Positions 22,284-34,459 of a stretch of 64,000 nt of DNA are shown here, piece after piece. How positions within the stretch are numbered: the stretch's first letter is position 1; every line of letters begins with the position of its first letter. Origin of the DNA: Sciurus carolinensis. Its lineage: Eukaryota; Chordata; Mammalia; Rodentia; Sciuridae. Position numbers and translations under genes: made by a program. A model generated the notes under the pieces. It did no database searches and was not told the origin of the DNA. It saw nothing but the letters and a program-made list of their open reading frames with translations. The stretch covers positions 41,663,792 to 41,727,791 of the forward strand of contig NC_062222.1 of assembly GCF_902686445.1 (NCBI RefSeq), written 5' to 3'.

Positions 22284-24630
22284 TTGATGCCTGGATGAAT
22301 AGTCCCATGCCTGCACTGTCCTCAGAGAGTGGGGAGAGGGGAATAGGTTCTCCTGGCCACTGAATCCCAGATATATCCCCAGGTCTGATCCTATCCTCTT
22401 CTGCCTGTAGTTCAAGTATTGAGTTTTTCTAAAAAGAAAGCCACTGTCAAAGGTTTTGTTGTTTGTAAGGAAGTGACCTGAGAGCAGCAAGTTCAGATGC
22501 AAACTCACAGTCTTCTGTTATCAGCTCCCCATTTTACCTTTGCCTTCTGAAGTAATTTAAGTTCCCAAGAAGCTGTGAAAACAATTCTTTTTCTTGTCAG
22601 TCATGCCCCCTGCAGATATTTTGTTACAAATCAGTCAAGTGAGGAATCATGCCTCTCTCTACTATTTCCTCTCTTGTCTGTGACCTTGCAGGTTTTAATA
22701 CATTTTGATTTATATTTTTAAGTGCATTTTTACAAAGAAAAAAGATACTTGATGTGATCAATCAATGGTTCACATCTAAGCAGGAACTTCAAAGTCAAAT
22801 TAATGAATCAGAATAATAGAATTCTTAGGAAAAGTACTGATTATGCAAAAGTCAAATGTGTATCATCCATCAATTGTGATATCCTATATCTCATATAATC
22901 ATGAATTTATCTAGTGTGTATTTATCAATGACCTCATGTAGACCAAACAAACTTTGCTTTGCATGAGACTTTAAAATTTAATCCATCCTATCTTAAAATC
23001 TAAAAGCAAAATTTGCAAAGAATTGTATCATGAGGTTTGAAAAGACAATATTTTTCTTTTATTCATATTGCTGTAATGAACTACTTGTTTTATTTTTCAG
23101 TGCTTCCTTCCTTAAGTGAAATGAAAAACAAATGCAATTGGTTAAATGCTTGGTTTAGCTGTATAACATCTCATTGAAAACTTAAAATTTAAACATCATA
23201 ACAAAATTTAATTTTCAAATGTTTAGGAGCTGTTTGTTTGTGATAGGGAATAAGGACAACTTTAAAAACTACTTTTGTTTTAAAAATATTTTCTCTTAGT
23301 CACTGAAACCATATTTTTGCTGAGGGCAAATAAGCTTAGACCTCAAAGGATTTTCTTCGGAAGTTAAGAGGTCCACTTAGGAAGTGAAAACCCACAACGC
23401 ACTAATGGAATTTAAACATAGCAAAACCTCTCCTCCCCTGAACTATCTTTAACTGGTATGGTACTTTTTTCATCAAGTTTAAAAGGCGACTTCAATAATT
23501 CCCACAAGGAAGCCAAAGTAAGGACAAAGCCGTAACCTGAATTTTAGAGCTTTATTTTCCTTTTTGATTTTATAAACTAGTGGTATATTAGTTCTAGTCA
23601 GTGTTTTTTTTCTGCAACTTGACTCCTGGAATAAAAACAGCATCATTGTATGTCTTTATTAAAAGTCAATAAGGAGTGACACAAAAGGCTGCTCATGAGA
23701 CTTTGAAAGACATGCCTGGAATTCAGTGAGAAATAATCTTTACTCTTAGAAAGTTCGTGTAAAATAGGCCCAGGCACCCAAAATAAAATGACCGTGACAA
23801 CACACAAACACAAAAAGAACTATGGTAGCCTATATTTTCTGAAACTATTAAGAAATGAACTAACTTTTTAATTACCTTTCGCTAGTCACCATGAATTATG
23901 TAAGATGACATCATTCAAAATCATTAATTAAGTGTTAAACTTTCCTTCTTTTCCACAGTAATATGATATTGAAACTCTTTTTATAGCTATAATCTATTTT
24001 TTAATTTTATGGGTCAAATCCTTGACTCCAACTTTTCTGTTCCCAGAGCAATCAAAGTGTTTAAAATAGAAAAAAAAAATGAAAGAAATTTTTGTTAAAG
24101 TATTAATCATAGATAACTGAGTGGGTAACACTCAAACTCAGTTCTTCTGGAAAGAGATAAATAACCTAAGCTGCCATGACAGGCACTCCCTATGGTTTCT
24201 TACATACTCTTACTCCTTCCTGAGAATCCAGGACAGTAAAGACTTAGATTTTTTTCACCATCTTTTTTTTTGGCTCTCCTAGGGTTGAAATCTTCTAGTC
24301 AACCTTCTACTTTAGTTTCTTAATTCATTCAAGAGGGTGTGGTAACAACTCAAAATTTCATAGGCGTAACCCACTGAAGATTTATTTTTACACTGATTTT
24401 ATGGCCCCTCCACATCAATACAGGCTTTTACAATCACTGCAGCAAAAGAAGAGTCAGGCAAGAAAATGGATCTTTGACTTGCTTCAGAAGTGTTTCTCCT
24501 TAAAATGGGTAAGCCAACGCAACCAACTTTTTAATTTACAAGAGTGTGGAAGAGCATATGCCCATATCACAAGTTCAGAAAAAAAAGAAGGACCAGATTT
24601 TGGTGAGCATTCCCAACACCAAGTTTCTTT

Positions 24631-24632
<2 letters not shown>
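22284..24632. other. Unique AT-rich sequence
   Basis: No gene or repeat family recognised. Short open frames, including one at 24401-24664 that ends inside the T run, have no recognisable protein similarity. Confidence 0.45.

Positions 24633-24662
<30 letters not shown>
24633..24662. repeat. Poly(T), 30 bases, with a poly(A) run nearby
   Basis: A pure T run of 30 is followed 39 bases later by a pure A run of 15 (24702-24716). The two could pair. No SINE or LINE body is recognisable next to either. Confidence 0.9.
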
Positions 24663-24665
<3 letters not shown>

Positions 24666-24859
24666 TTGTCCATAGAGATTTTTAATTAAGTAACAAATTA
24701 GAAAAAAAAAAAAAAAGTTTAGTTTTGATTGTATAGTTAGAATCAAAATTTTTTATTTGATCAAAAAACACAAAGAAATCAATATAAGAAGAACTAGAAC
24801 AACTTTGTCTTACCCCATTCCTCAGGCATTCTTTAATAGTGTAATAAATTTTCAATACT

Positions 24860-25600
24860 TTCTATCATTAAGAATCCAATCAATAAATGGGCCAAGGAAC
24901 TGGACAGACACTTTACAGAAGAAGACATAATAAATATATGAAAAAGTGTTCAACATCTCTAGTATTTAAAGAAATGCAAATTAAAACAACTCTAAGATTT
25001 TATCTTACTCCAATTAAAATGGTTATTATCAAGAACACAAACAATAATAGATATTGCCATGGATGTGGGGAATAAGGTACACTTTTACATTGCTGATAGA
25101 GTTGCAAATGGTGCAGCCACTCTGGAAAGCAGTGTGGAAAATCCTCAGAAAACTTGGAATGAACCCACCTTTTGACCCAGTTATCCCACTCCTCGGTTTA
25201 TTCAGCCATAAAGAATAATACTATTATGGCATTTGCAAATAAATGGATGGAATTGGAGAATATCATGCTAATTGAAATAAGCCAATCCCCCCCCCAAAAA
25301 AAGGTCCAATGTTTTCCCTGATAAGTGGATGATGATATATAATGGGGGTAAAGGGGGTGGGGAGTAAGAGAAGAATGGAGGTACTTTATGTAGAAGGAAA
25401 TGAGAGGGAGGGGGTATGAAAAATTGTGGAATGAGACAGACATCATTACCCTATGTACATGTATGATTACATGAATGGTATGAATCTACATCGTGTACAA
25501 CCATAGAAATGAAATGATGTACCCCAATTGTGTACAATGAATCAAAATGCAGTCTGTAAAAAATTTTTTAAAAAAGAAATAATTAAAAAAAAAAAAGAAA
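24860..25600 (+). mobile_element. Sciurid-type L1 3' end, sense, with internal deletion
   Basis: ORF2 C-terminal text in sense (24880-25199) jumps to the block TTCAGCCATAAAGAATAATA. Compared with the copy at 389-1630, about 158 bases are missing at 25199-25202. The 3' UTR (about 25310-25560) has a G-rich tract but no telomeric hexamers. It ends in the block GTGTACAATGAATCAAAATG and an A-rich tail. Same 3'-end subfamily as 29735-30211. The ORF2 part is frameshifted, with a run of nine C at 25287-25295. Confidence 0.9.
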
Positions 25601-26479
25601 TTCAAATATTAACTCCTTCTTTCAAGAAAGGATAATTTCTTCATGGATGCCAAATTAAAAAATTGTATCAAATTGCCTCATTTCATTCTATGATATTTAT
25701 ATTCATGTATTTTGCATCGATGTGTGCCTTACATTTTTCCATGTAAAAACAGATTATTACAGAAATATCCCAGGTTTTTTTTTTTTTTTCTTTCTGCTAA
25801 TTTCTAGTCTTTCTGCAACGTAACAAAGATTAGAAAACAACTTGGTGCTATCTAGATCTTGGTCACAATGTTTGTGTTTTAACTAAACTTGATTTCTACT
25901 ACATTTTAGAGGATTCAAAGTTCACTGTGAAGATAAACTTTTAGATAATTGATCTAATAGTTACCTTCTTCCATCATCAAAGTTTCATTCGCTCCTCCAA
26001 CATTTCTGTCAGCCTATGGAAAGGTCCTATATTCCAGCGTTAAAAATAATTTTAAGCTAGTGTTTGCATTCTTTTCTTTTTTATAGTCAAAATTTAATAA
26101 TTACTTATACATCTCTATTTCTTAATTTTTTACTCAGAATTTTAATATTTGTTATCAGGCTTGTTTTTATGTTTTACCTAGTATTTTTAAATGCAAAGAA
26201 AAAGATAATTTCTCATATTTACCTCACCCCAAACCAACCACTATAAATGATTTGTGACTGTTACAACAGTCAAACTGAGAATCATTGAAGAAAACTTTTG
26301 TTTCCACATCACTCTACCATCTTGTTCTACTTCAGATGAAATGTCCATATAGACACATAAATACCCAGGGTATCTATTTGTAGATTCTCTCTTTAGTTCC
26401 TTTTGCCTTCCTATATCTTACTGTGTTAATTACTGTCACAGTAAGGCTGGTCTTAGTGTCTGGAAGGACTTGTCTATCC
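25601..26479. other. AT-rich sequence without recognised features
   Basis: No gene or repeat recognised apart from short homopolymers (T run near 25775). Confidence 0.45.
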
Positions 26480-26850
26480 ACATTTTTCTTTTTTCTAGAA
26501 AGTCTTTAACTATTTCTGGTCATTTGCTCATTGACAAAAATTTTAGACTCATATTACTAAACTAAATGTAAAATATAAAACTAAATGAAACATAGTTTAT
26601 TGAGTATTTTACTAGAATTGCAATCAATCTTTATAACAATGTTGAATCTCCCAATCCTTGCTATCATTATATTTCTACCATTTTCAGGTTTTCTTCAATG
26701 TCTCAAAGTCAAGTTTTATCATTTGCTCTCTACAAATTTTACACATTAAAAAAAAATTCTTAAAAGTTTTGTGAAGAATGAATTTGGAATTTTATTACAC
26801 ATTTTCCATCACTTATAACAATAATAATATGATCATATTTAATTTGTGAT
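26480..26850 (-). mobile_element. Ancient L1M ORF2 fragment, antisense
   Basis: ACAATGTTGAATCTCCCAATCC followed by GGTTTTCTTCAATGTCTC and CAAGTTTTATCATTTGC is in the same order as antisense L1 ORF2. Heavily decayed. Confidence 0.6.
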
Positions 26851-27929
26851 ACGTTAAAATGTATTCATTACTTGGAGAATTTTGAATTATACTATCATTA
26901 TAGAAGTTCATCATGCTATAAAAGCCATCTTGTTACTATAAATGTGCAAAGGGAATTTTTCTCTCCATACATTATCAAGGTCAGGATTAGCAAGTTTTCT
27001 AGTGAGCCCCCTTTTGCACAATGGGGTATAATTTTCATAAAGCTGTTAGGGTTTTGCTTTACGCAGGGCCTTCAACTTAATTCTGCATCCTGGGCAAGCC
27101 CTAAGTTTATCTTCTGCCCTTCACGACCTTGTATATAAAGAGGTCTATTAAGTAGAACCTCAAGTTCCCAAGTTTTGACAAAAATCTTCTGGCTGAAAAC
27201 TGCTGGTGCTCACTTCCCTCCTTAGGTTATTGCTCTAATCTCATGTTTAATCGTAGCATATTTCTTATTTTTGTGCAGCTCAGAAATGCACTGAAAAAGA
27301 GTTTACTCTTTTTTCTGCATTTGAGTAGCTTTCATCAAAAGTGCCCTCCAGCTCTCTAATCTTGCATTTGTTGTATATGGAACACTGAGGAATGAAACCT
27401 CACATTAGGCTTTACCACAGAGACACGATTTAAAAATACATTTATCAAAGAACTTAACCAACTACAATGATTTCATATTTTTTAAGTGTCCTACCAGGAA
27501 ATTTTCCAATTTGCCTACTTCCTTCTTCTTGGAGCACTTTGCTTACATTTTGTAAAAAAATGCTTGTGTTTTTTTCTTTTCTTTTCTTTTACTTCTTCAG
27601 TGATCCTTTTCAAGCTTTCTTCCATGCACTAAATAATAGGTTGACCCTGGACATTTTATCTTGATAGTTTTTTTTCAAAGTCAGTTCACATTTTTTCAAG
27701 GTTTTGTATCACACCTACAGCTGTCAATTTCCAAGGTTGTATCTTCAAGCTCAGTTTTTGAAGTCTCAATTGGTTTATGCAACTGTAAGTTTGGCTTATT
27801 TATTTATAAGGCTTTCAATTTCTTATATTTAAATCAGACTCTGTTTTCTTTGAAAGTCATTTGTCAATAAGTTTGGTCTCAGTAAAAAGTAAATGAAAGG
27901 AACATAATATACTGAAATCAACCAACTAC
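26851..27929. other. T-rich sequence without recognised features
   Basis: Several short T-rich open frames are products of composition. No gene or repeat recognised. Confidence 0.4.
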
Positions 27930-28460
27930 AAATCTGGAAATCATTCTTAATTACGTTCTATTTCGCCTGGCCCACCACCAACTCTGCAAAACAAGTCCAC
28001 CAGCAAATGCTAACAAGTTTACATGCAAAAAATTTCTCCAACTTTTTGGACCTCCATAATTTCTCACTTTAGTTCATATTAAAAAATTTAACACACAGCT
28101 CTTGTTCCTACTGCAATCTAGTCTTGATATAGCCAGCTGGAATAGGACTGTAAATCATAAATTAGATTATGCACTCACCTGCTTAGAACCTTCCAATGAC
28201 TTGTGCAAGAGAAATAAAACCTAAATGCCTTACAATTTACAAAGAGCCTTTTAGGCTCTGTATATGTAGCTTTGGTCAGACTTTCTGTCCTCATCTAGAG
28301 GAAAATGTGCTCAACATCAACTGTTGAGTATATAAAACAGCCTTTGTTCCATCAACCTTCTTTTTCCATTTCTTTGTTTTTTCTTAAGATATCACTTCAG
28401 GCACTAAAATACAAATATCTTAAATTTTTAGTTTGGTGAATTCTGATAATTGAACACATC
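27930..28460 (+). mobile_element. Ancient LINE (L2-like), sense
   Basis: The order TCTGGAAATCATTCTTAATT, CCACCAGCAAATGCTAACAAG, AAATTAGATTATGCACTCACC, TGCTTAGAACCTTCCAATGAC and AATAAAACCTAAATGCCTTAC follows a mammal-wide LINE that I place in L2. It is highly diverged and short indels break any frame. Confidence 0.6.
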
Positions 28461-29479
28461 CATTTCAGAGTCAGTACAATATAGAGAATAATGCCATTAT
28501 ACGGCCTATATAGCTTTGATATAAAACTAGGTACTGTATTTAAAAATATTTTAGTATTTTTCTCTCAAACTATTCTAAAACACACAACCACATCACTATT
28601 AAAGTTATTAACTATAATTCTTTAATAATACCATTTAAAATACTTTAGTTTTAAAGTTTAAAATATCCCTTCTTATCTTGAGGGTAAGTGCTAGAAAGTT
28701 ATAGATAGATGCATCCTATACAGTATATTTTTAACTTTTCTCAAGATCAAATTTTGGTTGAAATGGAGATTTTTAATATCTGCCTGGTCTCAATCATAGC
28801 ATTTTATGGAGAAACAAAAATATTGACAATCATAAGCTTAATGTTATAAGCACATAACAATATTTATCTCCACCAATTTTCTCGTTTTATGTAAGCCAAG
28901 TGCGGTCCAACAGATTCAGTCTGCAATGGGAGACCTGGTGAAAGTCCTGGGTTCTCTCTCTTGCCCCTCCCCATTTCCTGAGAGGCAATGCTCCTTCCCT
29001 CACTCTGAGAAGAGGCAGTTCCCAAGGGGATACTCTCTTCCAACACCTTCGGGCAGATTTCTTAAGAGTATACTAACTGCTACTGCTTTACCTGCTTTCT
29101 GACTGTATATACAATCATGCTTACTAACTTTCTTTACATCATTTTTCCATCTTCCCTGAAGCGTGCCTATCTTTCCAGTGATTCCAACATTTGTTCAGTT
29201 TACTCATATAAAACCCTTATGATATTAGTGAAGGATCAGACCGTGGTGTTTCTTTCTTAGTAAATTATCTTGTTTGTATTTTGCCACATTGTTTGTGTGT
29301 TTATGTCTTTGGTCTTGGAGAATTATTGGTCATTATTAAATACTGTTCTGTGTTATCATTTTCCTTTTTTCCTTGAAATCAAATTACAAGTATGTTACAC
29401 CTCTTTACTTTCATTCCATGTCTCTTATTCATTTATTTTCTGCACTTTCACTCCCCATAATTTTTTTGATTGTTCTGTT
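28461..29479. other. Unique sequence with a GC-richer patch
   Basis: 28880-29060 is GC-richer than its surroundings (CTCTTGCCCCTCCCCATTTC) and may be an unidentified LTR or old repeat. The rest is AT-rich without recognised features. Confidence 0.4.
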
Positions 29480-29552
29480 TTTCTGGTTCTAACCTAGGGC
29501 TTTGGAGATGCTAGGCAAATGTTCAAGCACTGAGCTCCATCTCTTGTCCTAG
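29480..29552 (-). mobile_element. Degenerate ID-type SINE, antisense
   Basis: TCTAACCTAGGGCTTTGG, then GATGCTAGGCAAATGTTCAA, then GCACTGAGCTCCATCTC follows the ID body read on the minus strand. It is much more decayed than the copies at 11477 and 22174. Confidence 0.6.
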
Positions 29553-29734
29553 GTGTTTTTCCCAATCCTTCACTTTCAGTCCCTAAACTTCTCTTTTGCT
29601 GCATAAAATTTACTATTAAGCATCAGTTTGTTTCTTAATTTGTTACTGGCTTTCAAATTGTAAAACTTACATTCTTCTTATTGGATCCAATTCTCCAATT
29701 CTCTGGTGATCTCCATTTTATCATCTATTTTCTT

Positions 29735-30211
29735 TTTTTTTTAATTTTTAGTTTTTATTTTTTACAGACTGCATTTTGATTCATTGTACACAAATGGGGT
29801 ACATCTTTTCATTTCTATGGTTGTATGTCATGTAGATTCATACCATTTGTGTAATCATACATGTACATAGGGTAATGATGTCTGTCTCATTCCACCATTT
29901 TTCATACCCCCCTCCCTCTCATTTCCCTCTACATAATCTGAAGTTCCTCCATTCTTCTCTCACCCCACCCCCCCCCCCCGTCCATTATATATCATCATCC
30001 ACTTCTCAGGGAAAACATTCAGCCTTTGATTTTGGGGGATTGGTTTATAGCAGTTCAATTCACAATAGCTAGATTGTGAAACCAACAGATGAATGTATAA
30101 AGAAACTGTGGTATGTATACACAATGGATTATTATTCATCCATAAAGAAGAATAATATTATGGCATTTGCAGATAAATTGATGGAATTGGAGAATATCAT
30201 GCTAAGTGAAA
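29735..30211 (-). mobile_element. Twin-primed (5'-inverted) L1 with 16-bp TSD
   Basis: 29735-30046 is an L1 3' end in minus orientation: T-rich tail, terminal block CATTTTGATTCATTGTACAC, and a C-rich 3' UTR with a run of 12 C at 29968-29979. 30047-30211 is the end of ORF2 in plus orientation (AGCAGTTCAATTCACAATAG ... ATCATGCTAAGTGAAAT). The two parts are neighbours in an intact L1, since AGTGAAAT is followed by AAGCCAAT there. The insertion is thus one L1 3' end whose 5' portion was inverted without loss. A perfect 16-bp TSD (TATCATCTATTTTCTT) flanks it at 29719-29734 and 30212-30227. The nick site TTCTT/AAA fits the L1 endonuclease preference. Confidence 0.95.
30076..30211 (+). pseudogene. 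L1 ORF2 C-terminal fragment inside the inverted segment
   Basis: The plus frame at 30076 onward contains the ORF2 C-terminal block LWYVYTMDYYSSIKK and [12 protein letters not shown], then runs past the element boundary into the target duplication. It is a dead fragment of the retrotransposon, not a host gene. Confidence 0.85.
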
Positions 30212-30227
30212 TATCATCTATTTTCTT

Positions 30228-33059
30228 AAACCTAAATCACAATTTAAAATATACCACTAGTGAATATAATATATGGGTCATGTTTTATTGCCATTTGCTT
30301 CTCTTGGTATATTGGGTATTTTTGATTGACCGTGAGACATTTTGCATTAACAATTGTAGAGTCTCTAAATAATTTTATCTTGCTACATGGAATTCACTTT
30401 TTCATACATTAAAAAGTTAGAGTGAGACAAATTACTTTAATTTGGTCAACAACTGAGCTAACTCATGATGTTTTTATCAAATGCCCTTCTCCATGATATG
30501 CCCTCTATTTTGTGTTTAATTTTAATTCTTTACATTGTAAGACTGTCAAAAATTATATGATATTTTGATCAAATTTCTGTTTGGATCCTTGAATTTTTTC
30601 TCTGTATGGTTTAGTATTTCATTAAATGGTAGAAAAGGAAAATCACAAGATTTTGTCTTACTTCTCTATGACGCAATTATTCTATACTTTGCCTCTAAAG
30701 TTTTGGCTACCTTTGCAGATATAAGCTCTATTTTTTCTCCCCAGACTTATGAAACTGCTGAAAGCTCTGCTGGTTTTCTAGATGCTTAGTAATAGCTGTG
30801 TCTGACCTCACAGGCTTTCTGTCTTCCCTAAGAATCAGCAAATGCATTGAGGTTAGAGCATTTTGCAAAACGTCATCCTGCCTTCTTATAGGTTTACTCA
30901 GATCCTGGCTACCAACTCTAGAAACCAAAGTGTCTATTATGTTTTATCTAACCTTATTTTTCTGCAAGGTACCATGTCATATCAGAAGAAATGAAATTTT
31001 AGGAACTTTTAAAATGATTTCTCTGCTTTCTTATAGACTAAGAAATGGGGTAGAGGTAGGAAATTTTGATTGTTCAATAAGAATACAGCTATTAAGTTCT
31101 CAGTGGCCAATAACATGACTACAATTCAGAAAATTATCATGGTTGTTTATGGTATTTTTTACATTCTTAAATTTTGGCTGCTTTAGTTTTAAAATAGGAA
31201 TTATTTTTTTAAAAATCGATCTCACTCAAAGTATATGGTGTTCCGTTTTCTTTGTTTTCATTTCATTATGTTAATGATATTTCCACCTTACATTAGTTAC
31301 TTAAAATAATGCACATATTTTAATCATGTCAAAATGCAGTATTTCTTGCTGTGAATATTTTTATTTTAAATTTACTTTCCTATCCCCAGCTCCTGTCCTG
31401 TTCATAACTTTGTCTTGTAACATTCTTAAAGACATAGAATGGGGCATGCATGTTTAGGTCATTTCTCCTGAGTTATTCTCTATTCTTTTCATTGACTACC
31501 TTATGAAATTTAATTTATTATTCTAAGTCCAATTCAAATTTGTTTCTTATTATATTTTTTCCTGTCCATATAGAAGAAATATAAAAGGCATCAAACTGAC
31601 ATACACTCACTGGATAAGGGCAATGCTTCAGTGGACATGGTCTTGTTAACTGTGTTCTTTATAAGAGCCTCATGGCATGATCGCCAAGGGAATGATCAGC
31701 ACCGTGCAGTTATTTACAGCACAGTAAACTTTCAATTGCTAGTCATATTTTCTTTCAACAACATTTTATATCATTTTTTGGCCATGCTTCCAATTTGCCC
31801 CAAATTCCCTGGTACATTTTCTATTATGAAAGTCTATGCATCAGTCTTAGATTGGTATGATAACCTGTGCCGTCTGTTTCCTCCATCACTATCTGAGAGG
31901 GTTTCTGACATTATGTGACTTGTATTTTAATATATCTTGCATGATATATCTTTTACTTCTTTGCAGCAGGTTAATCACTATCACGTGCTGTCTTTTAGTC
32001 AGGCTATGACTCAAAACTGTTAACCAAAGGAAAAAACAAATAGCAGATAGAGTGGCTATAGTGGTATAAAAGCACACTTCAAAATAAACTCAAAGATTAA
32101 GTTACAACAATTATTGCATGACTGTAGAACAGCACTCCAATAAAATTATATATTGTACTATAATAATTCATTCTATTTTATTATATAGAAATGTTTCAGA
32201 AACAATAACAGTATAATAAACCAGCAGAGTGGTATAAATGACATGTGTGTGCAATATTTGGCATAAGCTCTGAATAGATGTTTAACAAATTTCTGAATGT
32301 TATATTTCATAGTCCTTTAGGTATAATTCAATTTTTTAAATCTATGTTCATAGGATTTAAATATTCTTTTATCATGATATTAGCCTTGAAAGTCTATGAA
32401 TGTAGGAGTCACAGCTAGATTTCCCGCATCCAGAGTGCTTTTCAAGTTCATTATTTCAGATAATAACCATTTATTTATTGTCTTCCATGAACTGTGATGA
32501 GCTGAACGAGAATTGCTCTAGGCAAACTCAAGGTGTAGCCCCTATCATCTATTCTATTCTTTCTTAATCTCATCATTTAACATTTTTTACTGAAAAAAAT
32601 TAATTACAGAGAAGTTTAGAAAAACTATGAAACAGCTTAAAATCCTCTTTACAATCATTTATTTAAAGTTTTTGTCCATCTCTTGTGCTAGGCATAGCTT
32701 CTTTTTAAAACTTATCTTGCATTAATACAAGGCAAGTTCTAAGGATATTAGCGGGAAGGAGATTGGGTATGGAGGTCCAAATTTGCATTATACAGTTTCT
32801 CCCTCCTGGAGAGTTAACCCTACATAAAATAGTTATAATGTCTGCTTGAAAGAAGACACTTTTCAGGAAGTCAGGGATGTAGTCTGTGATTTTATGTGGA
32901 GAAAATAGTCAAGAGTAAGAAATGAGTGAAAAATCATGGTAAAAAGGCAAGATAATTATATTTAAAATTCAAACAGAATTTTGGAAGATGCAAAAATCTA
33001 AATGTAGTATTTCCTAATAATTTAAAGTTGAAGTTCTCATCTCTCACTCACATTCTTTC
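30228..33059. other. Mostly unique AT-rich sequence
   Basis: No gene recognised. Open frames at 30565-31118 and 31631-31918 have no recognisable protein similarity. 32458-32506 carries a 49-nt block that recurs at 39267-39314. Confidence 0.4.
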
Positions 33060-33330
33060 TTACATTCATGGAATAAATCTTGCTGAAGACTCACCAAGGA
33101 CCTGGTATTGCACTAAATATTCTGTATAAAATAAGGATTCCTGGGGCTGGAGGTGCAACTCAGTGGTAAGAACTCTTCCCTAACATACATGAGGCCTTAG
33201 CTTCAATCCCCAGTAAAAAAAGTGGGGAAATTTTTTTTTCATAGAAACTCTAGTTCAGGAAAGCTTACAACTTATCAATGAACCAAGAAAACTAAGACCA
33301 ACTAGAGTATCATTGACAGCTGTCATATAT
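33060..33330 (-). mobile_element. Probable L2/MIR 3' end, antisense, split by an ID SINE
   Basis: AAGGACCTGGTATTGCACTAA and, beyond the SINE, AAAGCTTACAACTTATCAATG fit the reverse complement of an L2 3' end. The ID SINE at 33143-33220 interrupts it. Diverged. Confidence 0.45.
33143..33220 (+). mobile_element. ID-type SINE, sense
   Basis: GGGGCTGGAGGTGCAACTCA, then GTGGTAAGAACTC, then GGCCTTAGCTTCAATCCCCAG and a short A tail. The A-box region is altered (CAACTCAGTGGTAAG). No clear TSD. Confidence 0.85.
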
Positions 33331-34459
33331 ATTCAGGTTTTTCTTCCGCCTTACCTAGGACAAGGTAATTCATTGCCTCAGTGAGGTTAATTCTTCACCA
33401 ACAAAAAGTTCGAATTAATAAGAATTTATCAATCAGACAAGAAAGAGATGAAAATTTCAGGCAGAAGGAATCATACATAAAAAGGGAAAAATTAATAGAC
33501 ATGCATTAGCTTCTCTGGGAAGTAAGTCATCTGATATGTCTGAAGCAGAATGTTGGCATGAACCAGATGAAGAGAATTCACAGCATACCAAGCTAGGGAA
33601 GTAGGCTGTGACAGATTCGGGAACATCTTTGATGCTGTACACATTTCCATTAGATGGTTTCATGTCTGGAATTGAGCATGAAAGTGGCTATCTCATTATT
33701 TGAAAACAAATCCACACATGATTATTACCTAGAGAACAACAGTGAACATGCCAGCTTCCTCTAAGCCTATATACACAAAATATTTTAAATGTATTATTTT
33801 ATTTAAAATAAAACATTGGATGATAATGAAAATTTTATTTAACTTTATATTTCTTGTTTTACACAATACACTCATGCAAAAAAATATATACTTTCATCAT
33901 GTTTTAAATATCAAATCGTGACTTTCTTGTACTGATAGAAAATCTTTTCCTTTAAGCAGGGTAGTGTTATAAATTAGTTCTATGTTAGAAAATATTTGGA
34001 AATTTTGAGGCAGAGAAATTACCTGAGTAAAACCTCGGGATCAGAAATTGGTCAGGAATGGAAAGATAATACATAAACAAGTCTGATAAATTTATAAACT
34101 ACCACAGCTTGTGTTGGGAGTAGTGAGGGGTAAATGGTGTTTGAGGTTTTAACACTGTAGGAAACTAAATGCAGCTCAGGAATGAGTTTAAAAAGAATAA
34201 GAACCAACTGAACCAGAGGACACCATGTGTCTGCACCATCACAATTAAAGCATATCTGAAATAAATAAATAATAAATAAAAGAACACAGAACACCGATGG
34301 AAACAAAAATTCACATTTTGTAATAATACATATAAAAAATCAAGAGTGTATATTGCTTTTTAATTTCTTTTACAAGTACAGCAAAATCAACGATATAATT
34401 GTAGAACATCATGAATTAAACTATCAACTTTCTATTTATCTTTCCGTTTCTTATCCCAG
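33331..34459. other. AT-rich sequence without recognised features
   Basis: Nothing recognised. Confidence 0.4.

Noticed and set aside
24401..24664. Open frame of 87 codons ending in a phenylalanine run
   Set aside because: The end is just the T30 run translated. The rest has no recognisable domain and no splice or promoter context.
30565..31118. Two consecutive plus-strand open frames that could suggest a small gene
   Set aside because: No recognisable similarity, no splice structure that joins them sensibly, and AT-rich composition like the surrounding non-coding DNA.
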